From: JBAZWE01 sp041660545
Lineage (GTDB): Bacteria; Actinomycetota; Thermoleophilia; BMS3ABIN01
Assembly (NCBI GenBank): GCA_041660545.1
Contig: JBAZWE010000037.1
Coordinates: 1-17,002, forward strand
Direction of reading: 5' to 3'
Length of the DNA stretch: 17,002 nt
The position numbers and the translations under genes are program-made. Positions 8,278-14,458 of this stretch are shown one piece after another. How positions within the stretch are numbered: position 1 is the first letter of the stretch; each line of letters starts with the position of its first letter. The notes under the pieces are model-generated. The model saw nothing but the letters and a program-made list of their open reading frames with translations, ran no database searches and was not told the origin of the DNA.

Positions 8278-8692
8278 GAGTGATCCATTACTCCAAAGCG
8301 CGGATTGCGTGACTCAAGAATATCAGAAGGAGACGGGGGTGTGTCCGACGGGCGGCGGTTGCGCGTTTACCCGGTGTCTGGTGCGGCATCACTGTGGGCC
8401 TCGTTCGACGCCTGCTTTCCGGCAAGCTGCTACGGCTTGGCTCCACGCAGGATTTCGAGGGTAACCCGAGCCTTCTGGCTGGCGATGGCAGAAATAGGTC
8501 TTTTAAATGCATATAAACCGATATTATTACTTATATATATTAATACAAGCATAGATACTCTTCGATAGAGACATTTTTGGCTTGTTCACCGGCTTCAGGC
8601 GCCCTGGCTTCACGGCTCTCTTCACGATTTCAGATCCATTTCATCCAGAATGTTCTGATGCAAATTAGTTATGTTTATCCTTAGTATTAATC
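8278..8692. other. Intergenic region between divergent genes, GC-rich then AT-rich
   Basis: No convincing gene is present. The left half (about 8300-8490) is GC-rich and full of short complementary stretches, for example GGCTC (8439-8443) with GAGCC (8468-8472), AGCC-TTCT-GGCT just after it, and GGGTAACCC near 8458. The right half (8500-8692) is very AT-rich. The GC-rich half could be the leader of the GT39-like gene (minus strand) or an upstream structured element; I could not match it to a known riboswitch class. Confidence 0.4.
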
Positions 8693-8725
8693 ATTGTAAT
8701 AGTATCGTACAATTATATTATTGTA
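8693..8725 (+). promoter_or_regulatory. Candidate promoter with ATTGTA operator half-sites for the rhodanese/peptide operon
   Basis: TTGTAA (8694-8699) and TATTAT (8716-8721, 5 of 6 against TATAAT) are 16 bases apart. The hexamer ATTGTA occurs at 8693-8698 and 8720-8725, and its complement TACAAT at 8708-8713. The last two form a perfect inverted repeat with a 6-bp spacer that covers the -10 box. This is the arrangement of a repressor operator, though no regulator is identified. Confidence 0.4.
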
Positions 8726-8820
8726 TATGAATATATATAGATGCTTGCCAGCGTCAGACGGAGGTGATGAAAACCACAGGTGGGGGGTACTTCTACTATT
8801 CATGTATCAGGAGGTTGGGG

Positions 8821-10296
8821 ATGAAAGTGTTTAAGAAAGCGGGCGCCCGCAGGTTGTTCATGATGGTGCCTTTTGTTTTATTGGTTATTTTTGTAATAGC
8901 TCTGAGCGGCCCTATTAGTTCGGGTGGGGCCTATGCTCCAGGCGTACCGATACCGCCTCCGGGACCGTTTCCGGCAGCGCCGACGCCGCCCGCGTTTGAC
9001 AGTTATGTCGACAGGGCGGAGCTGGATGGTATTCTGGCGAACGGCGCCAATCAGGGTAATGTCCACATTATGGATGTCCGTTCTTCGTTCGAGTATCTGG
9101 CTGATGTGTGCCCGATGCAGACTGCGCTCGGCATGCCTACCTATGATGTCACAAACGTCGGTCACCCTGTCTGGAACTGGGGCGCTGCGGCGCCGAATAA
9201 TGTGGCGACTCCCGGTCCCACTTATGAAGAAGCATATTCCAACCCGTACTGGATCGGTTTCTACTTCGCCGGTAACGGGATGGATCCGAATAACATCCGC
9301 ATGATCGAGAACCCGAATTTCCATGACTACACGCAGTCTCTCGTCATGGACGGTTCCATTGACATGACTGATACGATAATCGTCATGTGCCAGACCGGCT
9401 ACCGCGCTTCCTATGCCGCCATGGAGCTTAAGGCGATGGGCTTCTCTGATGTCCGTGTCTTCTATGGCAGCATGCTGGCGTGGAACGATGACTGGGATAC
9501 GGATGTCGCCTGTCTCGATCCGGCCTCAGATCCCGACGGCAACGGCTGCGACCCCGACAACACGCCTGGTCCCGCTGCCCGCGCTTCGAGCCAGCTTCTG
9601 GCTGCGCCATGGAAATATGATACAGCTCGTCTTACCGCGATCGGCGCCACTGCTTACTGGAACGGCTCCGAGCCGCATGTGGCTGTAAAGCCGCAGTGGC
9701 TGCCGGCAGGCGATTTCATGCTCTCATATCAGGTGAATGGTTCGCTCTGGGCATCGTATGCTGACTATCTCGCAGGCGTCCTGTCCGTCAACGTTGGCAT
9801 CAAGAACAACGCTCCGGTTGATGTGACGCCGGCATGGACAGGCGGCGGAGCACCCTCTACGATCCTGCCGTTCCCGTTCAACATGAATTACGCCTCCAGC
9901 TGCACCGGCTATGGAGCAGTGGGCAGCGGTTGTGAACCTGTGGCCCAGTCGGCACACGGCAACGCCTATAACGCCATGGTCGTGCATGCGACGGCGACAA
10001 ACGGTGTGTCCATGAATGGTGGTCCCGTCATGGTAGGCACCATCGCGCCGAACGCTACAGGCACGGCCACAGTGAAGTACAACGTACCTCCCGGGGTTGT
10101 TTTCTTCAAAACTACCCCGTATGCGATAGCTACCGACGTGCCTGATCCGACGGCTACCTGGCCTTCGGGCTACAACGATCCGTTCCATACGCCGATGATG
10201 GCTCCCATATTCGGTACCTCGGCCGCACCCTGGCCTGCTACCGGCATGGGCTGGTACGGTGTTTATCAGTATCCCGGCCCGGTACCTACCGTTTAA
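8821..10296 (+). CDS. Secreted rhodanese-domain protein
   Basis: The 491-residue protein begins MKVFKKAGARRLFMM, has a hydrophobic helix at about 16-32 and a probable signal-peptidase site near GGAYA. A Pro-rich linker (PIPPPGPFPAAPTPPAF) leads to a rhodanese-like domain (about 60-225): IMDVRSSFEY matches the usual DVR start, and the active loop is C190-QTGYRAS, which fits CxxGxR with the persulfide-forming cysteine kept. An insertion of about 60 residues rich in Trp, Asn and Pro separates the halves. The remaining 260 residues are Trp/Gly/Pro-rich, contain a possible disulfide pair (SSCTGYGAVGSGCEP) and look like an extracellular beta domain. AGGAGG lies six bases before ATG 8821. An in-frame GTG-ATG at 8764-8769 with its own GGAGG could add 18-19 residues. 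The peptide gene follows 13 bases later. Extracellular sulfur transfer or a purely structural role are both possible. Confidence 0.85.
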   Translation: MKVFKKAGARRLFMMVPFVLLVIFVIALSGPISSGGAYAPGVPIPPPGPFPAAPTPPAFDSYVDRAELDGILANGANQGNVHIMDVRSSFEYLADVCPMQTALGMPTYDVTNVGHPVWNWGAAAPNNVATPGPTYEEAYSNPYWIGFYFAGNGMDPNNIRMIENPNFHDYTQSLVMDGSIDMTDTIIVMCQTGYRASYAAMELKAMGFSDVRVFYGSMLAWNDDWDTDVACLDPASDPDGNGCDPDNTPGPAARASSQLLAAPWKYDTARLTAIGATAYWNGSEPHVAVKPQWLPAGDFMLSYQVNGSLWASYADYLAGVLSVNVGIKNNAPVDVTPAWTGGGAPSTILPFPFNMNYASSCTGYGAVGSGCEPVAQSAHGNAYNAMVVHATATNGVSMNGGPVMVGTIAPNATGTATVKYNVPPGVVFFKTTPYAIATDVPDPTATWPSGYNDPFHTPMMAPIFGTSAAPWPATGMGWYGVYQYPGPVPTV

Positions 10297-10309
10297 GGAG
10301 GATGCAATA

Positions 10310-10444
10310 ATGACGGATAAAAACAGCAAGCTGGAAAGCTACAGCAAGCCGGAACTGGTGCGGCACGATAACCTGAAGGCGATCACCTTCGAGTGCCCCC
10401 AGTGGCAGTGCAGCGTGACGGTACCGCCGCCACCGGCTCCTTAA
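10310..10444 (+). CDS. 44-residue RiPP-precursor-like peptide
   Basis: AAGGAGG overlaps the rhodanese gene's stop codon, and the ATG follows eight bases later, so this is a well-supported small gene cotranscribed with the rhodanese. The first half is charged and hydrophilic and contains Y11-SKPEL, which fits the YxxPxL leader motif of lasso-type and related RiPP precursors, followed by HDNLKAIT, a common ending of such leaders. The second half, FECPQWQC then SVTVPPPPAP, has two cysteines four residues apart (C29, C34) around a Trp and a Pro-rich tail, so it looks like a short core. There is no signal peptide. No cyclase, radical SAM enzyme, leader-binding protein, peptidase or exporter is encoded nearby, so maturation, if any, must come from elsewhere. 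Function unknown. Confidence 0.75.
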   Translation: MTDKNSKLESYSKPELVRHDNLKAITFECPQWQCSVTVPPPPAP

Positions 10445-10500
10445 GGATGAACCTGGCTGCCGGTACTGTGTGATCGTGGCTGGCAGCGATATATAAGACA

Positions 10501-10529
10501 GGGGGGCGGCGCCGAAGGCACCGCCCCCC
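10501..10529 (+). terminator. Strong GC hairpin after the peptide gene
   Basis: GGGGGGCGGCGCC (10501-10513) pairs with GGCACCGCCCCCC (10517-10529) over 13 positions with a single mismatch and a GAA loop. It is followed by ATATAAATAATT, which is A/T-rich but not a T run. It lies 57 bases after the peptide stop and probably ends the rhodanese-peptide transcript. Confidence 0.6.
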
Positions 10530-10596
10530 ATATAAATAATTGCCCGCCGACAACCAGCACCCGGGCTCAAATCCTGACTAAACCTATATACCGTAC

Positions 10597-10736
10597 TTGA
10601 CTTATTACCATTTACTCTATGTTACGTAGCTGATAGTTTATCAATAGTGAGCCTGACAGATGATCTATTCTTCTCGGTCTGGGTCAATCTGGTCAAGGGC
10701 ACGGGGGCGGCCATGGGTCGCCCTCTTTTATTTCTG
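10597..10736 (+). ncRNA. Putative structured small RNA, copy 1
   Basis: This 140-nt element is related to 14538-14672. It opens with TTGACTTATTACCATT (TTAACTTATCACCATT in the other copy), which contains a -35-like TTGACT. At 10657-10666 CAGATGATCT pairs with GGGTCAATCTG (10681-10691), ten base pairs with one bulged A, around a 14-nt loop ending CTCGGTCT. A GC-rich terminator follows at 10705. The other copy has different arms that still pair and a loop of the same size. It contains no ORF with a ribosome binding site. The -10 box is not clear (TGTTAC or TATGTT). Confidence 0.5.
10705..10735 (+). terminator. Terminator of the putative small RNA, copy 1
   Basis: GGGCGGCC (10705-10712) pairs with GGTCGCCC (10716-10723), eight pairs including one G-U, around a 3-nt loop. 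It is followed by TCTTTTATTTC, a good U-rich tail. Confidence 0.7.
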
Positions 10737-10740
10737 CCAT

Positions 10741-10883
10741 GACTCGACAGCCGGAAGTACGTCGAATGAGATGGGACCGATCCTGGGAATTGTGATTCCG
10801 GCCACTGGTTTCTGCGGGTAGGAAAAGCCGCGACAGACCATTGATGTCATCCCCGATTTACTGAACGCCTCCAGCCTGCGCCG
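10741..10883 (-). pseudogene. Remnant of a PIG-V-like gene 5' end
   Basis: Read on the minus strand just after the yhaM stop, codon for codon this gives RRRLEAFSKSGMTS..., ...VAGITIPRIGP, ...FDVLPAVE. It matches RRLPEALRESGIIF, LAYITLPRIDP and LDVPPLVD of the intact PIG-V-like protein without gaps. The position of the start codon is TAG, which is the yhaM stop itself. The remaining coding part is missing: the frame ends at a TAA near 10730 and the putative small-RNA terminator follows directly. Confidence 0.75.
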
Positions 10884-10967
10884 CTATTCCTGGTCTTCCG
10901 CTTTCCTCAAATACAGGAAACGGTCGAGGGGTCGGTTGAACTCGCTCCAGGGATCGTCGGAATCGGC
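10741..10967. repeat. Long direct repeat, copy B (yhaM/PIG-V junction)
   Basis: This is the partner of 6240-6466, ungapped, 157 of 227 identical by hand count. Copy B holds the intact yhaM 3' end and a decayed PIG-V 5' end. The two copies bracket about 4.3 kb containing the GT39-like, rhodanese and peptide genes and the putative small RNA. Confidence 0.85.
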
Positions 10968-11912
10968 GCGTTTGCGCTCAAAGATGTTCGCCTTGGCGTC
11001 GATGTCGTCGGCGTGGTTGAGGATGAACGCCTCTGGGGTCTTGGGCCGTATCGGTGAACCGTATTCCTTTTCGCCGTGGTGAGAAAGGATCAGGTGCAGA
11101 AGCTGTAACGCCAGTTCCCGGGGGAATTCCTCCGGCTGTGCGCCGGCGCCTCCGCCCTCAAGTTGCAACTGGCCGGAATCCGCGCCTTCCCCGGGAATGC
11201 TTTCCAGCCGGCTGATCGCGTCCGCCACGATTTTCTCACCAATGACGATATGACCCAGAAGCCGGCCCTTGTCGGAATAATCTATCGCCGTGGAATAGTT
11301 GAACTCCACCGTCTTGCCGATGTCGTGCAGGATCGCGGCCGTCACCAGCAGGTCGCGGTTGATATCCTGGTACTGTCCCGCGATCGCGTCAGCCACCTGG
11401 CTTACGGACAGGGAATGCTCCAGCAGCCCGTGTATGTAATTGTGGTGGATGCCCTTGGCCGCCGGCGCCTGGCAATAGGCGCGGTACATGTCGTCGGTGA
11501 AGATCTCGTCGAGCAGCAGGGAAAGGTAAGTATTGGTGATGCTGTCGCGGATGCCGGCGAGTTCGGCTTCCATCTCGCCCATGTCGCGCGGGCTGGCTGG
11601 CTGCAGCGAAGCCGGGTCGACCTCATCTTCATCAGTGACCGGCGTGATATTCTCGAGATCGATTTCCAGCTGGTCGCGATAGTTGCTCTTCTTGACCCGG
11701 CCGGTAATCTTTACAACCTGGCCCTGATCAAAAGAATCAACCACGGCTTCTTCCACGCGCCATTTAACTGCTCCTATGATGCCGTCCGTGTTCATCAGGC
11801 GCAACAGCAGGAACTTGTTGCCGTTCTTGTCTTCACGAACGTTCTTGTTTGCACAGATATAATAATTCTCGATCTTCTGGTTTTCTACTGGCTTCTCAAC
11901 CGTGGTATTCAT
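10884..11912 (-). CDS. yhaM: YhaM-like 3'-5' exoribonuclease (OB fold plus HD domain)
   Basis: The 342-residue protein has the two-domain layout of YhaM. An N-terminal OB-fold nucleic-acid-binding domain (about 13-95; ICANKNVREDKNGNKFLLL, then VVKITGRVKKSN) is followed by a metal-dependent HD domain. Metal ligands are visible as H161 and H166 (HGLLEHSLSVS), the HD pair H196-D197 in AAILHDIGK, HH at 278-279 (LSHHGEKEYGSP) and D303/D304 in NHADDIDAK. B. subtilis YhaM degrades RNA and single-stranded DNA from the 3' end. A Gly/Gln-rich insertion at about 240-262 is specific to this protein. The start ATG lies 3 bases after the upstream small gene's stop, so the two are cotranscribed. A decayed second copy of its 3' end lies at 6389-6466. 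Confidence 0.9.
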   Translation of the reverse strand: MNTTVEKPVENQKIENYYICANKNVREDKNGNKFLLLRLMNTDGIIGAVKWRVEEAVVDSFDQGQVVKITGRVKKSNYRDQLEIDLENITPVTDEDEVDPASLQPASPRDMGEMEAELAGIRDSITNTYLSLLLDEIFTDDMYRAYCQAPAAKGIHHNYIHGLLEHSLSVSQVADAIAGQYQDINRDLLVTAAILHDIGKTVEFNYSTAIDYSDKGRLLGHIVIGEKIVADAISRLESIPGEGADSGQLQLEGGGAGAQPEEFPRELALQLLHLILSHHGEKEYGSPIRPKTPEAFILNHADDIDAKANIFERKRADSDDPWSEFNRPLDRFLYLRKAEDQE

Positions 11913-11915
11913 TAT

Positions 11916-12116
11916 TCATTCCTTATCGTCTAGCTGTTCGTCAGGCTCGGGCACTGCCTTCAGGCGCTTCGCCTCTTGTTTTTCAGCTTCCTTTTCCTCG
12001 GCTTTTTCGATCAGTTCATCCAGGTTGCCGAGATTGAGCTTGAACGCTCCCGACCCCTTCTTGTAAAAGCCAGGTTTGCCAGGAAGATATTCGACATTGT
12101 CATTTTCTTCCGTCAT
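11916..12116 (-). CDS. Small acidic protein of unknown function, cotranscribed with yhaM
   Basis: The start is chosen at the ATG 12116-12114 because GGAGG lies five bases upstream; this gives 66 residues beginning MTEENDNVEYLPG. The first half has a hydrophobic/aromatic core (PGFYKKGSGAFKLNLGNL). The second half is a run of Glu, Lys and Ala predicted to be helical (LDELIEKAEEKEAEKQEAK) with an acidic tail. It ends three bases before the yhaM start. I do not recognise the family; a protein partner of the nuclease is a reasonable guess from position only. Confidence 0.7.
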   Translation of the reverse strand: MTEENDNVEYLPGKPGFYKKGSGAFKLNLGNLDELIEKAEEKEAEKQEAKRLKAVPEPDEQLDDKE

Positions 12117-12177
12117 AAGTCCTCCAATGTCATTCATGGTTCCACATCTTGCCGGTTCAGGATGTCAAGCCTTTGTC

Positions 12178-12196
12178 TATTCTATATCATAGAATA
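12178..12196. promoter_or_regulatory. Perfect inverted repeat, possible operator
   Basis: TATTCTA (12178-12184) and TAGAATA (12190-12196) flank TATCA. It lies between the divergent small-protein/yhaM operon and the MBL gene. A TTGACA on the minus strand (12168-12163) lies just beside it, consistent with a shared regulatory region, although no good -10 box follows. Confidence 0.35.
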
Positions 12197-12216
12197 CGCA
12201 GCAGACAGAGAAGCGG

Positions 12217-12296
12217 GGACGGGTGAAGCGGGATGTGCCCGCCTTCGCTGAAGGCGTCTTCGACAAACGCTGCGGTGGGCATATCCCGCTCCGTCC
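12217..12296 (+). promoter_or_regulatory. Long stem-loop in the MBL gene leader
   Basis: GGACGG (12217-12222) pairs with CCGTCC (12291-12296). After a 4-nt bulge, a 17-bp helix (12227-12243 with 12274-12290) follows, perfect apart from two G-U wobbles. A small hairpin GAAG-GCGT-CTTC sits at its tip. Alternatively CGCCTTC (12240-12246) can pair with GAAGGCG (12250-12256), so two states are possible. No T run follows, so it is not a simple terminator. It ends 77 bases before the MBL start codon. Confidence 0.5.
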
Positions 12297-12372
12297 TGGA
12301 CGAAGAGAGAAAAGCCGGGATGGCGTTGACGCTTGTGGATCCGTGGCTATTAATAAACGCAGAGGAGACACC

Positions 12373-13188
12373 ATGAACGCGAAATTCACTTTGCTCGGCA
12401 CGGGCGGCTGGATACCTACCGTCCGCCGTGAGACCACCTGCGCTATCCTCAGCTTCCCCGAGGCGCTGTTTATCTTCGACGCCGGAACCGGGCTGGCGCG
12501 CCTGCTTGAAGAAAGGTTTCGCCCCGAGCTGGAGCCGGGCCGCGAGGTGCATCTTTTCCTGACCCATTACCATCTGGACCACATCGCCGGCCTCGTCTAT
12601 CTGCCCGCCATGTTCAAGGGCCGCACGGTCCACCTGCACACGCCGGCGGCGTCGGTGACCGGTGTGGATCCCCTGGAGACGATCGCTTCGCTCGTGCGCA
12701 AGCCATTCAACCCCGCGTCGCTTGAGGACATGCCGGTAGATGTCAGCGTCGAGCCACTGGATGAGGGTGAACACGAAATCGAAGGCGTTATGGTCCGGGT
12801 ACGCAAACAGATTCACCCGGATCCCTCCGTCGCTTACAGAATCGCTGACCTGTTTGTATTTGCGACGGACACGGCACAAGATCCGGTGACGGCCGAGTTT
12901 TCCCATGGAGCGCAAATGCTCGTACATGAGGCGTGGATCGATGGTGTAGAGGAGGATGACCCGGCGACCGAACATATCGCCCGTGAAGCATATGTTGCCC
13001 ACACTTCAGCACGGCAGGCTGCCGGGATGGCGGCGCAGGCGGGAGTACGGGACCTCGTGCTCTGCCACCTTAATCCCCTGCGTGGCGTACAGTACCACAG
13101 CCGAATGCTCGTCGCGGCGCAGGATATATTCGCGCGGACAATGATCCTGGAGGATGGGGAAACAGTCGAATTCCAGACTGAGGAATAG
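12373..13188 (+). CDS. Metallo-beta-lactamase-fold hydrolase, RNase Z/phosphodiesterase-like
   Basis: The 271-residue protein starts LLGTGGWIPT, the typical first strand and turn of RNase Z-like MBL proteins, and FDAGTGLARLL follows. The metal motif HxHxDH is H65-Y-H67-L-D69-H70. Further ligands are likely the Asp of FATDTAQD and the His of LVLCHLNPL. VHEAW and HTSARQAAGMA match RNase Z-type motifs IV and V (HEA, HTS). There is no exosite arm long enough for a typical tRNA 3' processing enzyme, so a phosphodiesterase acting on cyclic nucleotides or small RNAs, or a general hydrolase, is as likely. GAGGAG lies five bases before the ATG. It is transcribed alone and converges on the DedA gene. 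Confidence 0.87.
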   Translation: MNAKFTLLGTGGWIPTVRRETTCAILSFPEALFIFDAGTGLARLLEERFRPELEPGREVHLFLTHYHLDHIAGLVYLPAMFKGRTVHLHTPAASVTGVDPLETIASLVRKPFNPASLEDMPVDVSVEPLDEGEHEIEGVMVRVRKQIHPDPSVAYRIADLFVFATDTAQDPVTAEFSHGAQMLVHEAWIDGVEEDDPATEHIAREAYVAHTSARQAAGMAAQAGVRDLVLCHLNPLRGVQYHSRMLVAAQDIFARTMILEDGETVEFQTEE

Positions 13189-13217
13189 AAAAAGCCGGCG
13201 TCCGCATCAGCGGAGCC
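13189..13217 (-). terminator. Terminator for the DedA gene
   Basis: On the minus strand GGC-TCCGC (13217-13210) pairs with GCGGA-C-GCC (13205-13197) around a TGAT loop with one bulged base. Three bases later come five T (13193-13189). The hairpin lies directly between the two converging genes and can also fold on the plus strand after the MBL stop. Confidence 0.5.
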
Positions 13218-13234
13218 CTGAAGATCATGGTCTT

Positions 13235-13879
13235 TCAGGCGGCGTCATCACCGGAATCGTCCGAACTGCCCGGCACTGCATTATCCGGCACCGGAGTCTT
13301 CGGTTCAGAATCAGGGTTATTATCGAGTTTTGCCTTGCGACGTCGCCGCACCGTCCACAAAATAACCACGGCCAGAACCAGAACGCCAAAGGCGATGGCG
13401 GCGCCCCGGCCGAGCCAGGTGCTGATCTTCTGCCAGCTTGCCCCGAAGAAATAGCCTAAAACCAGGTATAGCGACACCGAGAGGATAGAACCGGCAACGT
13501 TGTAAGCGAGGAAGGTCTTGTAAGGCATGCGCCCGATTCCCGCTGCCACCGGTCCCAGCGATTTGACCACCGCCACGAAGCGTCCGATCAGGATCGTCTT
13601 GCCGCCATGGACATCGAAGTATCTTTGCGCTTTTTCCAGATACCTTTCCCTGAAGAAGAAAAACCGGCCGTAGCGTCTCAGAAAATTGACACCGCCGAAT
13701 CGTCCCACCGCATAGCCGGCGCTGTCTCCCAGAATGGCGCCGATCGAGGCCAGCACGATCAGCAATGCCAGATTGAGCCTTCCCTGCGAGGCAAGCAGCC
13801 CGGCCACCAGCAGTGTGACATCCCCTGGCATTATAAGTCCGATAAACGCCGAGTTCTCCAGAAAGGTCATGGCAAACAC
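13235..13879 (-). CDS. DedA family membrane protein
   Basis: The protein carries the DedA/SNARE-associated (PF09335) signature: FLENSAFIGLIMPGDVTLLVAG, then GAILGDSAGYAVGRFGG, GRFVAVVKSLGPVAAGIGRM and YNVAGSILSV. Family members are undecaprenyl-phosphate or phospholipid flippases of the cytoplasmic membrane. Four to five membrane segments are visible, and the C-terminus is a hydrophilic Asp/Ser/Pro-rich tail of about 40 residues. The GTG at 13879 gives 214 residues, but the frame stays open upstream with a typical DedA N-terminus (LNEILNNTILPELEYWGYWI) that has no ATG, GTG or TTG. A CTG at 13939-13937, eight bases after GGAAGG, would give 234 residues and may be the real start. The gene follows the ArsR-type gene on the same strand. 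Confidence 0.88.
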   Translation of the reverse strand: MFAMTFLENSAFIGLIMPGDVTLLVAGLLASQGRLNLALLIVLASIGAILGDSAGYAVGRFGGVNFLRRYGRFFFFRERYLEKAQRYFDVHGGKTILIGRFVAVVKSLGPVAAGIGRMPYKTFLAYNVAGSILSVSLYLVLGYFFGASWQKISTWLGRGAAIAFGVLVLAVVILWTVRRRRKAKLDNNPDSEPKTPVPDNAVPGSSDDSGDDAA

Positions 13880-14000
13880 AATCCAGTAGCCCCAGTATTC
13901 CAGCTCCGGGAGGATTGTATTGTTCAGGATTTCGTTCAGGCTTGCCGCCTTCCATAATGATGGCGCCGTTTGATGGCATAGGATATCAGAAGGAAGAGCG

Positions 14001-14019
14001 CCGCTGCGAGGGACAGCGG
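14001..14019. other. Hairpin between the ArsR-type and DedA genes
   Basis: CCGCTG (14001-14006) pairs with CAGCGG (14014-14019) around a 7-nt loop. Six A follow on the plus strand, so the T run is on the wrong side to end minus-strand transcription. It may act as an mRNA processing or stability element between the two genes. Confidence 0.3.
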
Positions 14020-14046
14020 AAAAAATACTGGAAAAGACCGGTCCTG

Positions 14047-14400
14047 CTACTTGCCGCCGTCGGCAGTCTCCTTATACGCCTCGGACAACTTCTGCTCGCG
14101 GGCGAGTTGCTCGGCCATCACTTCACGCAACAGGTCGAAGGCGCTGATTACCTTGTGATTGGCGATACGGTAGAAGACATTCACACCCTGGCGGCGGGAA
14201 TATACGAGAGAACGCTGCCGAAGGACCGCGAGATGCTGTGAGACCGTAGCCTGTGGCAGCTCTAGTGAACTTGCCAGCTCACCAACGGTTTTTTCATCAT
14301 CGCGCAGCTCATTGAGGATCAGCAGCCTTTTGGGATCGGCAAGCGCCTTGCATATCTGCGCATGCAGCCTGAAAAGATCTTCTCGTACATCCGGATCCAT
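14047..14400 (-). CDS. ArsR-family winged helix-turn-helix regulator
   Basis: The start is taken at ATG 14400-14398, preceded by GGGGG, giving 117 residues (MDPDVREDLF). The core ICKALADPKRLLILNEL, then GELASSLELPQATVSQHLAVLR and the wing SRRQGVNVFYRIA, is classic ArsR/SmtB. The metal-sensing ELCVCDL-type motif is absent: that stretch reads DEKTVGELASS, and the only cysteine is in HAQICKAL. It is therefore unlikely to be an arsenic or cadmium sensor of the alpha-3 type. Family members of this kind respond to other metals, sulfur or redox signals, or to none known. The gene is divergent from trxB and upstream of the DedA gene, which it may control. Confidence 0.9.
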   Translation of the reverse strand: MDPDVREDLFRLHAQICKALADPKRLLILNELRDDEKTVGELASSLELPQATVSQHLAVLRQRSLVYSRRQGVNVFYRIANHKVISAFDLLREVMAEQLAREQKLSEAYKETADGGK

Positions 14401-14458
14401 ACTTCCCCCTTTGACGTCACCTCCTCTTGCTGAGAAGATCACGCTTTAAACTTCAGGT

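Noticed and set aside
8340..8480. Possible cobalamin or c-di-GMP riboswitch
   Set aside because: I compared the block on both strands with the conserved cores of both classes as I know them; only isolated short matches appeared, without the required order of helices.
8305..8568. Plus-strand 87-codon open frame in the intergenic region
   Set aside because: It has no ribosome binding site, spans a sharp GC-to-AT composition change and shows no family resemblance.
10310..10444. Calling the 44-residue peptide a lasso peptide precursor
   Set aside because: The YxxPxL motif fits, but the core has no suitable Gly/Ala/Cys start followed by Asp/Glu at ring position 7-9, and no lasso cyclase or protease is present.
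6240..10967. Treating the 227-bp repeats as transposon ends or a CRISPR-like repeat
   Set aside because: They are direct, about 69% identical, made of gene ends in frame, and no transposase or recombinase is encoded between them.
11163..11933. Plus-strand open frame (256 codons) opposite yhaM
   Set aside because: It is antisense to the complete YhaM-like gene and has no Shine-Dalgarno or recognisable motif.
12187..13002. Minus-strand open frame opposite the MBL gene
   Set aside because: It is a shadow of the MBL-fold gene and its leader stem-loop, with no domain signal.
13320..13979. Alternative minus-strand frame over the DedA gene, starting at an ATG where DedA has none
   Set aside because: Its translation is Gly/Arg-rich and matches nothing, while the overlapping frame is an unmistakable DedA protein.
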